Translations under genes and position numbers: made by a program
Shown: in pieces, positions 22,361 to 33,212 of the stretch
How positions within the stretch are numbered: position 1 is the stretch's first letter
Layout of the letters: each line of letters starts with the position of its first letter
Notes under the pieces: model-generated
What the model was told of the DNA's origin: nothing
Database searches by the model: none
What the model saw: the letters and a program-made list of their open reading frames with translations, nothing else
Assembly (NCBI RefSeq): GCF_949987535.1
Contig: NC_080079.1
Location: 49,215,000 to 49,278,999 of the forward strand
Reading direction: 5' to 3'
DNA: 64,000 nt
Origin: Balaenoptera acutorostrata
Taxonomy: Eukaryota > Chordata > Mammalia > Artiodactyla > Balaenopteridae

Positions 22361-24295
22361 GTAGGCCTGAGCACCCTTCAGCTCTGTGCTGGCGCTGGCC
22401 CTGGTGGCCCCGCTGGCGGTGTCACTGCACCTCTGGCCTGGGAAGGGCCACCTTCACAACACTCCTCTCTGTAGGAATGCCAGCGCTGTCTCCAAGCACA
22501 ATTCGGAAATTTGGGCCAAATCTAGAGGATATTGCACATTTGGGGGGAATTTAGAAAATCCAGTCAATTATCTAGGTAATTAACTTCTGGTGAGAGGAAA
22601 AGTGTGGATTTTTAAATTCAAAATAAAACAAGGGAGGTAACCAATCCATGGGGACACCTTAGAGTGAAGGTCCAAACACAATATCTGGGTCACATGCAAA
22701 TAAGCCCAGGGAAAACCACTAGCACAGGTTCAGAGCATTAAAATAAGCTCTATCATGAATCCCAGAACAAAGCATTGCAATGTGGTGGGAGGAAGGGAAA
22801 TAATTTAACTCAAAGAACCGCCGTCATGTTAGCAGTTACAAAACAGGTTTTTAAAGTTCCCAGTTTTAAAATGTGATTCTTATTGAACTAAGTAAATGTG
22901 TCTTGCAAATGAGTCAGTCTGTTTACAGAAGGGCTGGCTGGTGAGGTGGTATTTTACTAAGCTTGACCTCCCCTTGATGCAGAGCCTCAGGCAAGGATCT
23001 GAGCAGTTTATCCTGAGGTGATCCCCAAAAAGCACGAGGAAGGGAGCAGGAAGGGAGGAGAGCCAGCAGGGTGAGCTGGTGCCACTGTGGGTACCCGGGG
23101 CTCAGTTCCAATGAACCGACTCAGGGGTGTCTCACCCAAGGAGTGAGGGGGCTGGGGGTTTACCCACCAACTCCCACCGGCCATTAACTGAGAGCTGCTC
23201 CCTGCGAGGCTGACTGTGGCATTTCTGGCCTGCCCTGCACTTGGCCAAGCTCCCTGCCTTCAGAGAAGGCCTTCAGGCAGAGTCGCAGGTGCTTGAGGAA
23301 AGAGGCTGCCAGTGTGGATGGGAACGGTGAGTGCCCAGGGGTCTGGGAAGGGCACCAAGAGCAGAGGCTACAGGCAGCTAGTCGTCACACCCTATCATGT
23401 GCCGTCCGAATTTAGACTTCCTTCTGGGAAGTGGTGGCTGTGGACCACCCTAGCTGTGGCTAGGGCCTCAGTGGGGTCTGTGAGCCAGTAAGTTTACAGT
23501 CTCAGAGCGGCAGAGCCACCCAACCCCTCTGACGAAGTGACCTGGCTATGGGCTGTACACCATGGGACGCATCAGCCCAGGTTCAGGCCAGCAAGCTATG
23601 GCCCACTGGGAGCAGGAGTGAGCGAATCCAAGCCTGGGGCAGGGTGTGTTCACCTTTGCTCTGTCCATACTGGGAACTCCAGGAGGTACAGGCTGCAGGT
23701 GAAGTGCAGGGAGACCCTCCCAACTGCCTGCCGCATATGCAGAATTCAAGTACCGTGGTTTCATTTGGGTATTTCATCTACTGCAAGAATCTTGATGCTG
23801 AAAGGACACATTAGAAGATGGCAACAGAGGGATCCCAGGGTATGGAGTGGAAAATAGAGGCTTGGTTGATTATGGAACAGGAGTAAAGGTTTCTGCCAAG
23901 AAGGTAGAGAAGAAATGAAGGAGGGGAATGAGGTAGGCAGGGCCCTGCCATGTAGGGGAGGGGGAGCTGGACACATGGAAGGACGGCTGCGGGGAGGGGC
24001 CGGGGACCTGGGCCTGGGAGTTGGGGAGGAGTGAGGTGAGGCCAGAGCCAAAAGGTGGAGGTCAGCACGCACCACCGTGAAGTCAGAAAGGCACTGGACG
24101 TGTGCCCCCAGGGACCGGATGGGAATGATCACCAGTGCGCGTGCTCTTTATCTGGGTCAGAGCTATTTACAGGAATTTCTTTGACTGTGGGGAAGACCGA
24201 TTTGCCACATAAGGTAACATATTCACAGGTTCCAGGGCTTAGGACGTGGACATCTTTGTGGGACCATTATTCTGCTACCACAGTACTCAAACCAT
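22361..24295. other. ARHGAP22 intron, no recognised element
   Basis: This is the first part of the intron after the PH exon. It is unique-looking, moderately GC-rich, and has no further exon with matching ARHGAP22 coding sequence. Confidence 0.5.
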
Positions 24296-24297
24296 CC

Positions 24298-24460
24298 CTC
24301 TAAGGTAAGGGGTACTTCCATGCCTATTTTATAAAAAAGGACACCGGGGGTTAGAAAGGATTGGTGACTTGCCCAAGGACACACAGCTGGATGGCAGTAG
24401 GGTCAGGGCTTGTACCTGGGCAGTCTGACTTCCAAAGCCACACACTTATGCTGCCCTTCA
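24298..24460 (+). repeat. MIR SINE
   Basis: TGACTTGCCCAAGGACACAC, AGCTGGATGGCAGTAGGGTC and TACCTGGGCAGTCTGACTTC match the 3' half of MIR. Confidence 0.8.
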
Positions 24461-25011
24461 ACACAGGCACCTGGTACAGGTCTGGCATTTTTCCTACCTG
24501 GGCCCGAGAGGTCTCAGGACGCAGTTATAGAAGGAAAGGCTCCTCACACCCCTTTTTCCCAAGCACAGCAGTGGTCGAAGCACCAAATGTATGCAGGTTC
24601 CAAGCGCTGCCCTCTTGCCTTTGAATGTGCAGCTGCTCCTGAAAGCCAGGGGCGGGAGTGGAGGGGAGCTGTGAGACCACTCAGGGAAAGCAGGTCAGGT
24701 GGTAGGCAGTGCGGAGCCCCAGGCAGCCTTTGGGAAGCGCTGAAAGGAAGGACTCAATCGCCTCCATCGGATGCATCTTTCTGGCCCCGGAAAGCCAAGC
24801 TGCAGTGCATGTCTGCCACACCCAGTACCTCAGAGGGAGGGAAACTTGACAACTCTTGGACATGTGATAGAAACCCAAGAATGATAATGCATGAGATCAG
24901 TTACATGAATTTTAAGTCATAGTTCTATTCGTGCTCTTCAACAGTATAAAAAAAAAATCACAATTTTTCATCAAGATAGAATTTAAAATATGAGGAAAAT
25001 TATACTGTGAG

Positions 25012-25024
25012 TGCCATCTAGTGG
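25012..25024 (-). promoter_or_regulatory. CTCF-like site
   Basis: TGCCATCTAGTGG matches every position of the core CTCF pattern GCCMYCTRSTGG; the motif lies on the minus strand as CCACTAGATGGCA. It sits in AT-rich intron about 70 bp from a CHR SINE. Binding is inferred from the motif alone. Confidence 0.5.
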
Positions 25025-25108
25025 AGAGATATGCCAATTCCATGACAGGCCACGCGTGTCCTCCAGCCAGCCCGCAACCATCTCAGCCCAGCCATACCTC
25101 TGATTCTT

Positions 25109-25436
25109 TATTTTTTTTAAGACTTTTTTTTTTTGATGTGGACCATTTTTTAATTAATTAATTAATTTATTTATGGCTGTGTTGCGTCTTCGTTTCTGTG
25201 CGAGGGCTTTCTCTAGTTGTGGCAAACGGGGGCCACTCTTCATCGCGGTGCGTGGGCCTCTCACTATCGCGGCCTCTCTTGTTGAGGAGCACAGGCTCCA
25301 GACGCGCAGGCTCAGTAATTGTGGCTCACAGGCCCAGTTACTCCGCAGCATGTGGGATCCTCCCAGACCAGGGCTTGAACCCGTGTCCCCTGCATTGGCA
25401 GGCAGATTCTCAACCACTGCGCCACCAGGGAAGCCC
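25109..25436 (-). mobile_element. CHR-type SINE, intact TSD
   Basis: Antisense full-length copy. A perfect 16-bp duplication CATACCTCTGATTCTT flanks it at 25093-25108 and 25437-25452. The tail side carries an extra T-rich stretch with GATGTGGACCATTTTT before ATTTATTTATGGCTGTGTTG. It lies downstream of the ARHGAP22 exon, in opposite orientation to the SINE at 7865 upstream of it. Confidence 0.95.
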
Positions 25437-25452
25437 CATACCTCTGATTCTT

Positions 25453-27535
25453 GATGGGCTCCGACGGTCACTAAATAGTGGGGCTGCGGCTTGAGCCAGT
25501 TCTAGCCTCAGAGCCCCGCATCCACCAATAGTCTGAGGCTGGTTCCTGGGTCAGGCCGGAAGGAGCCAGGCCCCAGAAGGGGCTGGGATTCGAGGACCCT
25601 CGGTCTCCTTTCCACTTGGGCCTCTTCTCTAGCCTGGCAGTTGCCTGACAAACCCCACCCCTCCCGGCCGTTTGAAAGCTGTCTGTCCCTTGCAGACTTG
25701 ATCCTCTTGGCCTCCCAGACCATCACTGCTTGGCACTGCAGGCATCTGGGCACAGGCAAGCTTAGGCCTTCCTCCGAATCTACAAGGATGGGGTAAGGGG
25801 TGGAGAGGCCTGCTTTGGCGCTCTGGATAAAAAGTTGCTAAACCCACAACTTGTGCTTATATTTAGTGGGTCGAGTTAGGTGATCCATATAAGTCATTTC
25901 GCTAACATCCTTATTCTAGTATTACCATGATGCTACCACAGGGAGGCAAGTCCACTGACTACAGGCATTCAGACGGGAGCCCTAAGTCGTGCTGGCGAGT
26001 GACGGCTGGTCCATCGCGGCTTCTCCATTGCTGGGCATGTCTTTCCAGAGTCCCCGATTGCAGATGGCAGAAGCCAGCTCTGGCAAATGCAGACAAAGGG
26101 GGAAATGGCCAGAGGTTACTGGGCCACACAGAATCAGCCCATGGGAAGCTGGAGAGATGCGTGTGGAAGGGGCAGGCGGCGGGGCTGCTCAGGGCCCCCC
26201 GAGCCAGGAACAGAGAGTGGTAGGTGCTGTGTGCGGGGAAGGCCGAATCCCACAGGCTCTTCAGTCCCGGCTGCGTCGATGGCTCAGGGTCTGAGGTGAC
26301 TGTGTTTAAGCCATGTGCCCGCCACTGGTGACACTGGGGTGGTGAGGAAAGACCTGTCCACTCCAGTGCCTGGACAGACCTGCCCACAAAGGCTCACACA
26401 GTAGGCACAAGGACCCCCCAGAGGAACTCAGGTGCTTCCAGGGAAGGGAGAGAAGGTGCCCTGCATCAGACACAGTCCTTGGCTGTTTCTTTAGGGACCA
26501 AGTGTCCACACTGACCGTGGCTCTTTCTGCAAATCCACACCGGGGTCGCAGGTCCGAGTGCCTTTCCCGGCAGCATTTCCTCATGGATTGCGAGGACCCC
26601 AGCGTGCGGGGCTGAGGATAACCTGGGTGAAACACGAATGGCCGCCCGGAATCTCAGAGCGGGAAAGTGCTGTCTTCTGGAGCAGGAGGAGGACACGGAG
26701 GGTATCACGGAGGCTCTGACATCTGGACCCAGTTCCCATCGCAGAGCGCCTGTCTGCTTTGGGCCCCGCAGACCACGTTTCTCAAGATAAAGTGCTGGAG
26801 GCTCTGGTGGGGAAACTGCCCAGTTCAGAAGGTCTGGCAGGTGCCCTGCTCTCCCACAGAGCCCCCTGCTGCCTCCTTCTACCGCGTTGCTTGGGATCCC
26901 CACCCACTCCCCAGACACCAGGTGGGCATCTTGCGGGCAATAGGCCTGGGCAGGGATGGCTTTGAGGCCTTGGGTTTTCAGCTCCAGCCAGGCATTGGTA
27001 CGAGCAAAGCGAGCAATGGCACTCCATGGAAGTTGGGGAGACAGTGGAGTGTACCCAGGCTTGCCAGCGATGCCGCTGTTCCCTAGGGGCAGACATCTGC
27101 ACGCAGAAAGGAAGGTTCCAGGGGAGAGAGTGGGGAGGCCGAGTGCACGTGCCATGTCCCTGTTTGCGCCTGTTTTCTGCCCTCTTCCAGCAGGGCACGT
27201 GTGACCGTGCAGCAGCTAGCTCTTGCCAGTGTTCCAGACTGTCCTCTCCAAAGTCAGGGAGGACTGGACAGAAGCGCGACCCTGCCACCCAGGGCCTGCT
27301 TGGCTTTGGACAAGTCACTCAGTGTCCCCGTGCCTCTGTCTCATCACTTCTAATTTGGAGATAATAAAGCCAGGTGCCTTGGGTTTGGTGAGGTTGCAGG
27401 GGGAGCTCAGTGTAGATGCCAATATTTTTCTATTCTTCCCTCCTCTCTGCAGTCTGTCTGTTTATCATTATTATTAATAACAGCGACACAGTTCCCACTT
27501 AGCTATCACCTGTAAGTTATCAGTCCTAATACTGT
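25453..27535. other. GC-rich intron block, few repeats
   Basis: About 2 kb of GC-rich sequence with scattered CpG but no clear CpG island. A 229-codon open frame runs on the minus strand (26466-27155), with other long frames overlapping it on both strands. None carries a recognisable domain. Only a MIR fragment near 27270-27380 (GGACAAGTCACTCAGTGTCC) can be named. Confidence 0.45.
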
Positions 27536-27539
27536 GTGA

Positions 27540-27990
27540 TGAGTGCCCCAATAGGGGTGTCCCCAGGGCTGAGAGCCCAGAGCAGAGGGTGAGGATGGCT
27601 CGCCTGGGTGGTTAGGGAAGAGTTCACCCAAGCTAAACCTTGACGGGGAAGTGAAAATGACCCAGCTGAGCAAACAAGAGAAGGTCATCCCCAAATGATG
27701 GGGGGATAGAGTACACAAAGGCACAGAGGCCTGGAGAAGGATTCTGTGGGGGAGACTCGTGGTGTAGAGGACCAAGGAGGAAAGGTGGGCAGGGGCCAGG
27801 TCACGAAGGGCCTTGGATGCTGGACAAAGAGGCTTGGACTTTAGCCACTGCACTTCTTCAGCAGGCAGGAGGGATGGTTAAAACCAGAACTGTGTGTTAG
27901 AAAAACCACTAATGTAATGATGGGGGGATTGCAAGGACCCGGCAGGAGATGAGGAGGTAAGCTGCTACTCCTCGTTACCACAGGCCATGC
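27540..27990 (+). repeat. Old interspersed repeat, family not named
   Basis: AAGGCACAGAGGCCTGGAGA, GGGCCAGGTCACGAAGGGCC and TTGGATGCTGGACAAAGAGG-type phrases belong to a widespread ancient mammalian repeat that I cannot name with confidence. The same family recurs at 31795-32110. Confidence 0.45.
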
Positions 27991-28412
27991 TCTGCCCTGA
28001 CCCTCGCCCCAGCCAATGTCCACAGAGGAGACCACCCTGCCCTGCCAAAGCGCTCACCGTCGGGGAGGCAACTCAGAAGCCAGGCCACTTAAAGCGGAGC
28101 TCTGTTTCCTCCTGTGCAGTTCCAAGCTCATGAGCCAAGTTCTTAGCAAGGGGGCCCTGATCATGCATATGCTTTTGGAGTCTAAGTGGGTCCCAGACCC
28201 AGCTCAGTCTCTAACTTGCTGGGGAAACCAGATCAGATTTCCTTGGTTTCTCCAACTGTAGGATAAGAGGGCCTCCGAGGTGTCCACCTGCCCTAGTAGA
28301 ATGGCGCCAGAAGAATGGCCTTCCATAACCAAGCTTCCCCTGCGAGAACGGGTTCCAGCAGTTTCTTACGGCTACACTGGATCTTTGAAGCCTCTCTCGG
28401 GCATTGAGCTTA

Positions 28413-28474
28413 CAGCTGCCTGTCCTTATCTGCCTGCAGCTTGAAGCAGATAGGAGAACTGCTGCCTGCTATCT
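28413..28474 (+). promoter_or_regulatory. E-box plus three GATA motifs, candidate enhancer
   Basis: An E-box CAGCTG (28413-28418) is followed by TTATCT (28426-28431), AGATAG (28448-28453) and CTATCT (28469-28474). The three GATA-type motifs are spaced 22 and 21 bp apart, two DNA turns. E-box/GATA clusters are typical of blood and endothelial enhancers bound by TAL1/LMO2/GATA factors. ARHGAP22 is reported to be active in endothelium, so the context fits. No repeat was recognised here. Activity is inferred. Confidence 0.4.
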
Positions 28475-28954
28475 GTGAGGCCTGACCTTGAAGCGAAGCC
28501 AGCACACACAGATTACTCTGTGGAAGTAGACTGATACGGTGCTCCTGACATCCCCAGCGCATCGCTCATCTCATTAGCTGCCTCCTGAGCAGGATGCCGA
28601 TCTCAGCCTATCTTGGCACCTGGTACCAGCCAGCCAGCCTATCAGCCTGACCCCGGGTGGCCCTGCTGAGTTTGCCTGCAGAGCGCCAGACGATGGGTAA
28701 TGACTAGAAATGAAATTAGATGAGCAGTTCACAAGCGCTCCCCACCCCTGAGGGTGGGAGAATCAGCAAATACAGGAGTGGTTTCTGGAACTTCCCTGCT
28801 TTGTGGTCTGGCCCTACTGTCTTAACCTCACTTTTCTTAACAAAACACAGGACCAGGTACGGGAAACTCCCACTGATGTCTTTGGAAGTAGATGCCCTTG
28901 AAGAGGAGGTTGCAGTTCATTCCTTCGGCCAAAATCATGTTCTAGAGCCGCCCT

Positions 28955-29095
28955 GTTCAATAGAAATATAAAGCGAGCCGCACTTGTAATGAAATTGACA
29001 ATCCCCTTGCCCAGTTACACCAGCTGCATTTCAAGTTCTCAGCAGCCACATGCGTGTGGTGGAGCCGTACTGCACAGCGCAGGCCGATGAGGAGG
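28955..29095 (+). repeat. hAT-type DNA transposon fragment
   Basis: GCCCTGTTCAATAGAAATATA, GCATTTCAAGTTCTCAGCAG and CCACATGCGTGTGGTGGAGC follow the ends of a common non-autonomous hAT repeat with its middle deleted. Confidence 0.65.
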
Positions 29096-29187
29096 CGACT
29101 GGGTGCAATGCCTGACACAGAATAGGTGCTCAACAGGTCCCCCTAAAATGAAGGGGAGGGAGGAAGGAGGAGGGGCAACTGGGGGAA

Positions 29188-29360
29188 AAGCCTAGGTTTT
29201 GAAGTCAGACACCAAGATTCACATTTTAGTTCCACCACTCACTAATGGCAAGAACTTGGGCCAATAACTTACATTCTCTGAGTCTCATTTTCATCACCTG
29301 ATAATAGAAATAAAACTACCTACTTGGCAAGAAGGCTGTGAACATCAAGTGAACTAAGAT
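29188..29360 (+). repeat. MIR SINE
   Basis: GGTTTTGAAGTCAGACACCA, ACTTGGGCCAATAACTTACA and TTCTCTGAGTCTCATTTTC are the MIR 5' half and core in order. Confidence 0.85.
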
Positions 29361-29400
29361 ACTTGGACGTGCAGAGAGCACTCCTCCGCTCTCCACCAAC

Positions 29401-29512
29401 CTGTTCTCTCTCTCCCCTTCCTCCCTCCCTCTCTCCTTCCTCTCTCCTCTCTCTCTCCCTCCCTCCTTCTCTCCTCTTCCTCTCTCTCCCTCCCTCTCTC
29501 CCATTCTTTCAA
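29401..29512. repeat. Polypyrimidine (CT-rich) tract
   Basis: About 110 bases consist almost only of C and T on the plus strand, as CTCTC/CCCTCC blocks. Such tracts can adopt triplex (H-DNA) structure. The open frames across it are low-complexity artefacts. Confidence 0.9.
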
Positions 29513-29603
29513 CTCCTCTTTAATCTACCATATACAAGCAAACTTCAAATAAGATTTCAAATTTCTTTAGTTTATGGCTTTCAAAACAAACAAATCCCAG
29601 CTC

Positions 29604-29785
29604 TCCAGCAGTTGTTCTCAAGTTTTCCTGTGTATCAGAATCCCCTGGAGCACTTGTCAAAACCTAGAATGCTGGGCTCATCCCCAAAGTTACTGATTCC
29701 AGGGTCTGGGATGGGGCCAGAGGACCTGCATTTCTCATGTGCTCCCAGGTGATGCTGTGCTGCTGGCCTGGGACCACACTTGGAC
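29604..29785 (+). repeat. MER5A hAT-Charlie element
   Basis: CAGTTGTTCTCAAGTTTTCC, GTGTATCAGAATCCCCTGGA, GGACCTGCATTTCTCATGTG and CCCAGGTGATGCTGTGCTGC follow MER5A from end to end. Confidence 0.85.
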
Positions 29786-29799
29786 AGATTGAAAGGGAG

Positions 29800-31177
29800 C
29801 TCACGGAAGAAAGGGGAAATTTTATATCTGATGCCTTTAATGGTGCTTTTCCCCTGCTTTTTGAAGACGGAGTGCTGCGTTTTTATTTTGCACTGGGCCC
29901 CACAAATTAGGTACTTGGTCCTGAGTACAGTGGAGGGGCAGCTACGGGAGCAAGGAGCCCAGAGGCTGTGTTCATGGAGACATGAGTCTGGAATAAAGGA
30001 GGTGATGATCCCGGCACTGTGCTACGAGGGCCTTATACAAACGAGGCTGAGCTGCTCCACTGTGGTGGGAAGAGGGCACCAAGGGGCTTGACGGCCTCAC
30101 GAAGCACTGTGACACGGGAGCAGGTGTAGCTATTCTTTGTGGGAGACTAGGGACAGGCCAGGCACGGGGTTTTCTATTTGCTGTTTAAATGGCGCACTCC
30201 CTTGGGTGGAGGAGATACTCGTGGGATGAGAGGAGACCACTCACAGGCACCCAGGGTCCCCCGAGGTGCAGTGCACAGGCCGACCACCGTGCTCCACCCT
30301 GAGACTGTGCTGGGTTGGTGGCCCTGATCCCAGCCCTCTGCCAGACTAGGGGAAGGGGGTGGCAGCAGTCACTGGGGGGAGGGGGGAGGGGGGCCGTTGG
30401 CCTGGGGCACCAGGAGACAGCGGGTGGCTCAGCATCCCTGGAAGCAGGAGGCTGCCAGGGGCAGGACCACCGGAGAATTGAGGTTCCAAGGCCTTGCACA
30501 CGCTCCCCTGGCTCATCAGAGTTCACGTACAAAACACAAATTTAAAGGCAGAGTTGTTGACAACCTCGAGACAGCCACCAGAGAGCAGTGAATTCCTAAT
30601 GCAGGGTCCTTCTGAGCAGGGACCCTGTGCACCTGCCCTGGTCGCAGGCCCTTCAGCCCTGACTGTGGGCTTCTGGACGTAAACGCAGGACCTGACTTTC
30701 TGTTCTCTTGCGCTAGACTCCAGCCTGTGAACTCAGCCTAACACCCCTGTTGATCTCTTCTTGGAAATTCACTAGCCCTCAGAGCCTCCAGTCATAAATG
30801 AATTCAGTCCACATCTTATCAGTGTCTTTATCCCATTCATAAACTTGGCACCCAGAAGGGATGTGGCTTCTCCAGGGGCTGAGCGTCCCCCACCCATCGT
30901 AGCCCAGCCCTGTGTTCTTCCCGTCCATCCCTTGCCCTGGGCCCGAAGCCACTGCTGCCCTGTCCTCTCCCTTTGGGCCTGTTAATAGAGATGCTCCTGC
31001 ATTTGCTGAGGTCTCCGCTTCTCCCACATCCTAATCCGCTAAGACAGAGGGGCCTTTAAATGGAACTGCCGGCACCCCAGAGGGCATCAGGGAATGTTGC
31101 CCTGAGAGGCAGCGCCTGCATCCTTGCCAGTCAAGGCTGTGGTCCATTAGGTGATTAGACTGAAGCCACCTCTCTTG
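29800..31177. other. Intronic sequence, G-rich patch, no gene
   Basis: No exon is supported. A strongly G-rich stretch at 30350-30393 contains three runs of six G separated by single A's (30374-30393), a potential G-quadruplex. Confidence 0.45.
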
Positions 31178-31225
31178 AATGAGAAATTGCCTTTAGCGGC
31201 CAATCAGAAATTGCCTTTAGCGGCC
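31178..31225 (+). repeat. 24-bp tandem duplication
   Basis: The unit AAT(G/C)AGAAATTGCCTTTAGC plus GGCC occurs twice back to back with a single difference, at position 4 of the unit. A recent local duplication is the simplest reading. Confidence 0.9.
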
Positions 31226-31589
31226 CACCCAGGGCTGCCCACCACCAGGGCAGCCTGGCTTCCTGAGTGCGTTAACACGGCCCTTACCCCAGTGCGCTGG
31301 CTCAGCCTCATCTTGGCAAGTGTGACACTCTGCCTGACCCCCTGACCCACGGCTTTCTGATCAGCACAGTGAGGGCCACCTGCATGGCCTGCGGGGACTC
31401 CAGGAAGTGTCCTGCCCTGGCCTGGGGAGGCGCGTGGATCCAGACTCCAGGCTTGCCACTGTCATCCTCGTCCCAGCCAGGTGACCCACCTTCTTCCACC
31501 TCAGGGCTCCTCATTCAGAGCCGCACCTGCTTCTGTGCACCTTTCGTGCACGACTGAAAGTACCTCTTGGTTTTTGACCTTCTTCTCTT

Positions 31590-31705
31590 TTGGGGGCAGT
31601 TACATTTCTCTTATCAGACTTAGATCTCCTCAGGGGCAGGGTCCATGTCTGATTCACACCTGCAGCTTCAGCCCGGTGCTCAGTGTCTGGCCCAGATGAG
31701 GAGCA
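31590..31705 (+). repeat. L2 LINE 3' fragment
   Basis: TCTCCTCAGGGGCAGGGTCC, ATGTCTGATTCACACCTGCA and CCCGGTGCTCAGTGTCTGGC follow the L2 3' end. Confidence 0.7.
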
Positions 31706-31794
31706 CGGGAGGAGACACGCACAGTTGTGCCAATATCCTGGGGCATGAGAGAGCTTGGCTAACTCTGAGCCACTCGCCATGGGTTAGATCCCAA

Positions 31795-32110
31795 AGAGCC
31801 TTGGCATTTGGGCAGTCTTATAGGCGATGAGGAGCCACTGAAGGTTCTTAAACAGGGGAAAGTTATGATCGTATTTAGCAACAATGAGAAGACTGGACTG
31901 GGGTGGGCGGTAACAAGGGAGACCCGAAACCAGTTGGGCGGGCTGCTTTAATAGAGCAACAGGCACTGGGTACTGACAAGTTGGAACCAAGCAGTGGCTG
32001 GGAGGATGGGGGAGGGCTGGGAGGCAGAAAGGCCAGACCCGGTGAGGGACAGGATGCTGGAGGTGGAGTCCAAAATGACTGCCAGGCTGCTGGGCAACTA
32101 AACATGGACA
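31795..32110 (+). repeat. Old interspersed repeat, family not named
   Basis: GGCGATGAGGAGCCACTGAA, GGTTCTTAAACAGGGGAAAG and TATGATCGTATTTAGCAAC match the phrase order of a common ancient mammalian repeat. It appears to be the same family as 27540-27990, covering a later part. Confidence 0.5.
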
Positions 32111-32389
32111 GACAGGGAGAAGAAGTTTGGGGATGAAGATGACTGGGTCATTGCAGGGTCACGGAAGCCCAGGCTAGCAGCTGTGACAACCTGGATTCAG
32201 TTTTGCAGGGAGCAGGGCTTGTCAAGCCCTCAGTTCCACTCCCACGGGGTCCGATGTTCCAGCCCTCCCCCACTGTAAGTGATGCTCTTTCTCCATTCAA
32301 GACAAAGATCAGTGATCTAGGAAGCCCTTCCAGACTCCACTCCCACATGCTCCCCACAAACCCCTCCCTACGATGAGTCTTTTTAATGA

Positions 32390-32500
32390 TAGAGTTCAAA
32401 AACCAGACCCAGAACTTACTAGCTACGTGACCTTGGTCAATTGCTAACTTCACTGTGCCTAAGTTTCCTCATATATAAAATGAGAATAATTAAAGTATAC
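32390..32500 (+). repeat. MIR SINE
   Basis: TTACTAGCTACGTGACCTTG, CACTGTGCCTAAGTTTCCTC and ATATATAAAATGAGAATAAT are the MIR core. Confidence 0.8.
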
Positions 32501-32514
32501 CTATACCTTGGGTA

Positions 32515-32678
32515 TATCTATATCTTGGGTTAGGGATGGGGGTGAAGGGGTTGGATGTGACTCTAAAGGGGGAGCAGAGGGAGCCTTATTCTGATGATAT
32601 AGTTAAGTAACTTAATGGTGGTGATAGCTTCATGTAGCTACACATGTGATAAAACTGCATAGACCCCTCCCCTGCCTC

Positions 32679-32713
<35 letters not shown>

Positions 32714-32938
32714 CAGTCCATGTATAACTGGCAGAATCTGAATCAGCTTTGTGGATTGATCGTACAAGGTCAGTTTCCTGGTTTTGATGCTGTGCTGTAG
32801 TTATATAAAATGCTAAAAAAAAAAAAAAAAATGCTAATATTGGGGGAGGCTGGGTGAAGAGTTCATGGGGCCTCTCTGTACAATTCTTTGCAACTTCCTG
32901 TGAATCTAGAATTATTTCAAAAGAAAACTTTTTTTTTA
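32515..32938 (+). repeat. Old L1 3' end with (CA)n and A runs
   Basis: GATGGGGGTGAAGG..., then GTGATAAAACTGCATAGACC and CTCTGTACAATTCTTTGCAA, then TCTAGAATTATTTCAAAAG, match an old L1 3' terminus. A (CA)15 microsatellite (32682-32711) and an A run (32815-32830) lie inside it. Confidence 0.6.
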
Positions 32939-33212
32939 AGTACATACCCCATAGTGTTTTTGTGATATGATACACCTATATCTTAGGACAATACTGGTCT
33001 GTGTTAAGTATTCTATACAGTTTAGCAAGTATTACAATAAGGTGTCTGCAAAACCTAGAAACAAAGGATCAATGTATCTTTAAAGAGTAGTTAGTAACCT
33101 TTTCAAATAATATACTCAATATGTTTTTCTTCAACCTCCAAATACCTTTTCAGATAAAATGCCTCTAAACTTAAGGCAATGGGTCAAGTTATTTATATTA
33201 AAAAGTATAACA

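Noticed and set aside
22300..22583. Other open frames across the PH exon, starting at 22300 and 22386
   Set aside because: The first happens to share the exon frame in part but its start and its read-through past the donor are artificial; the second lies in intron. The spliced reading at 22273-22360 fits a known protein.
29316..29752. Open frames rich in Ser-Pro-Leu or Glu-Arg-Gly
   Set aside because: They come from the polypyrimidine tract.
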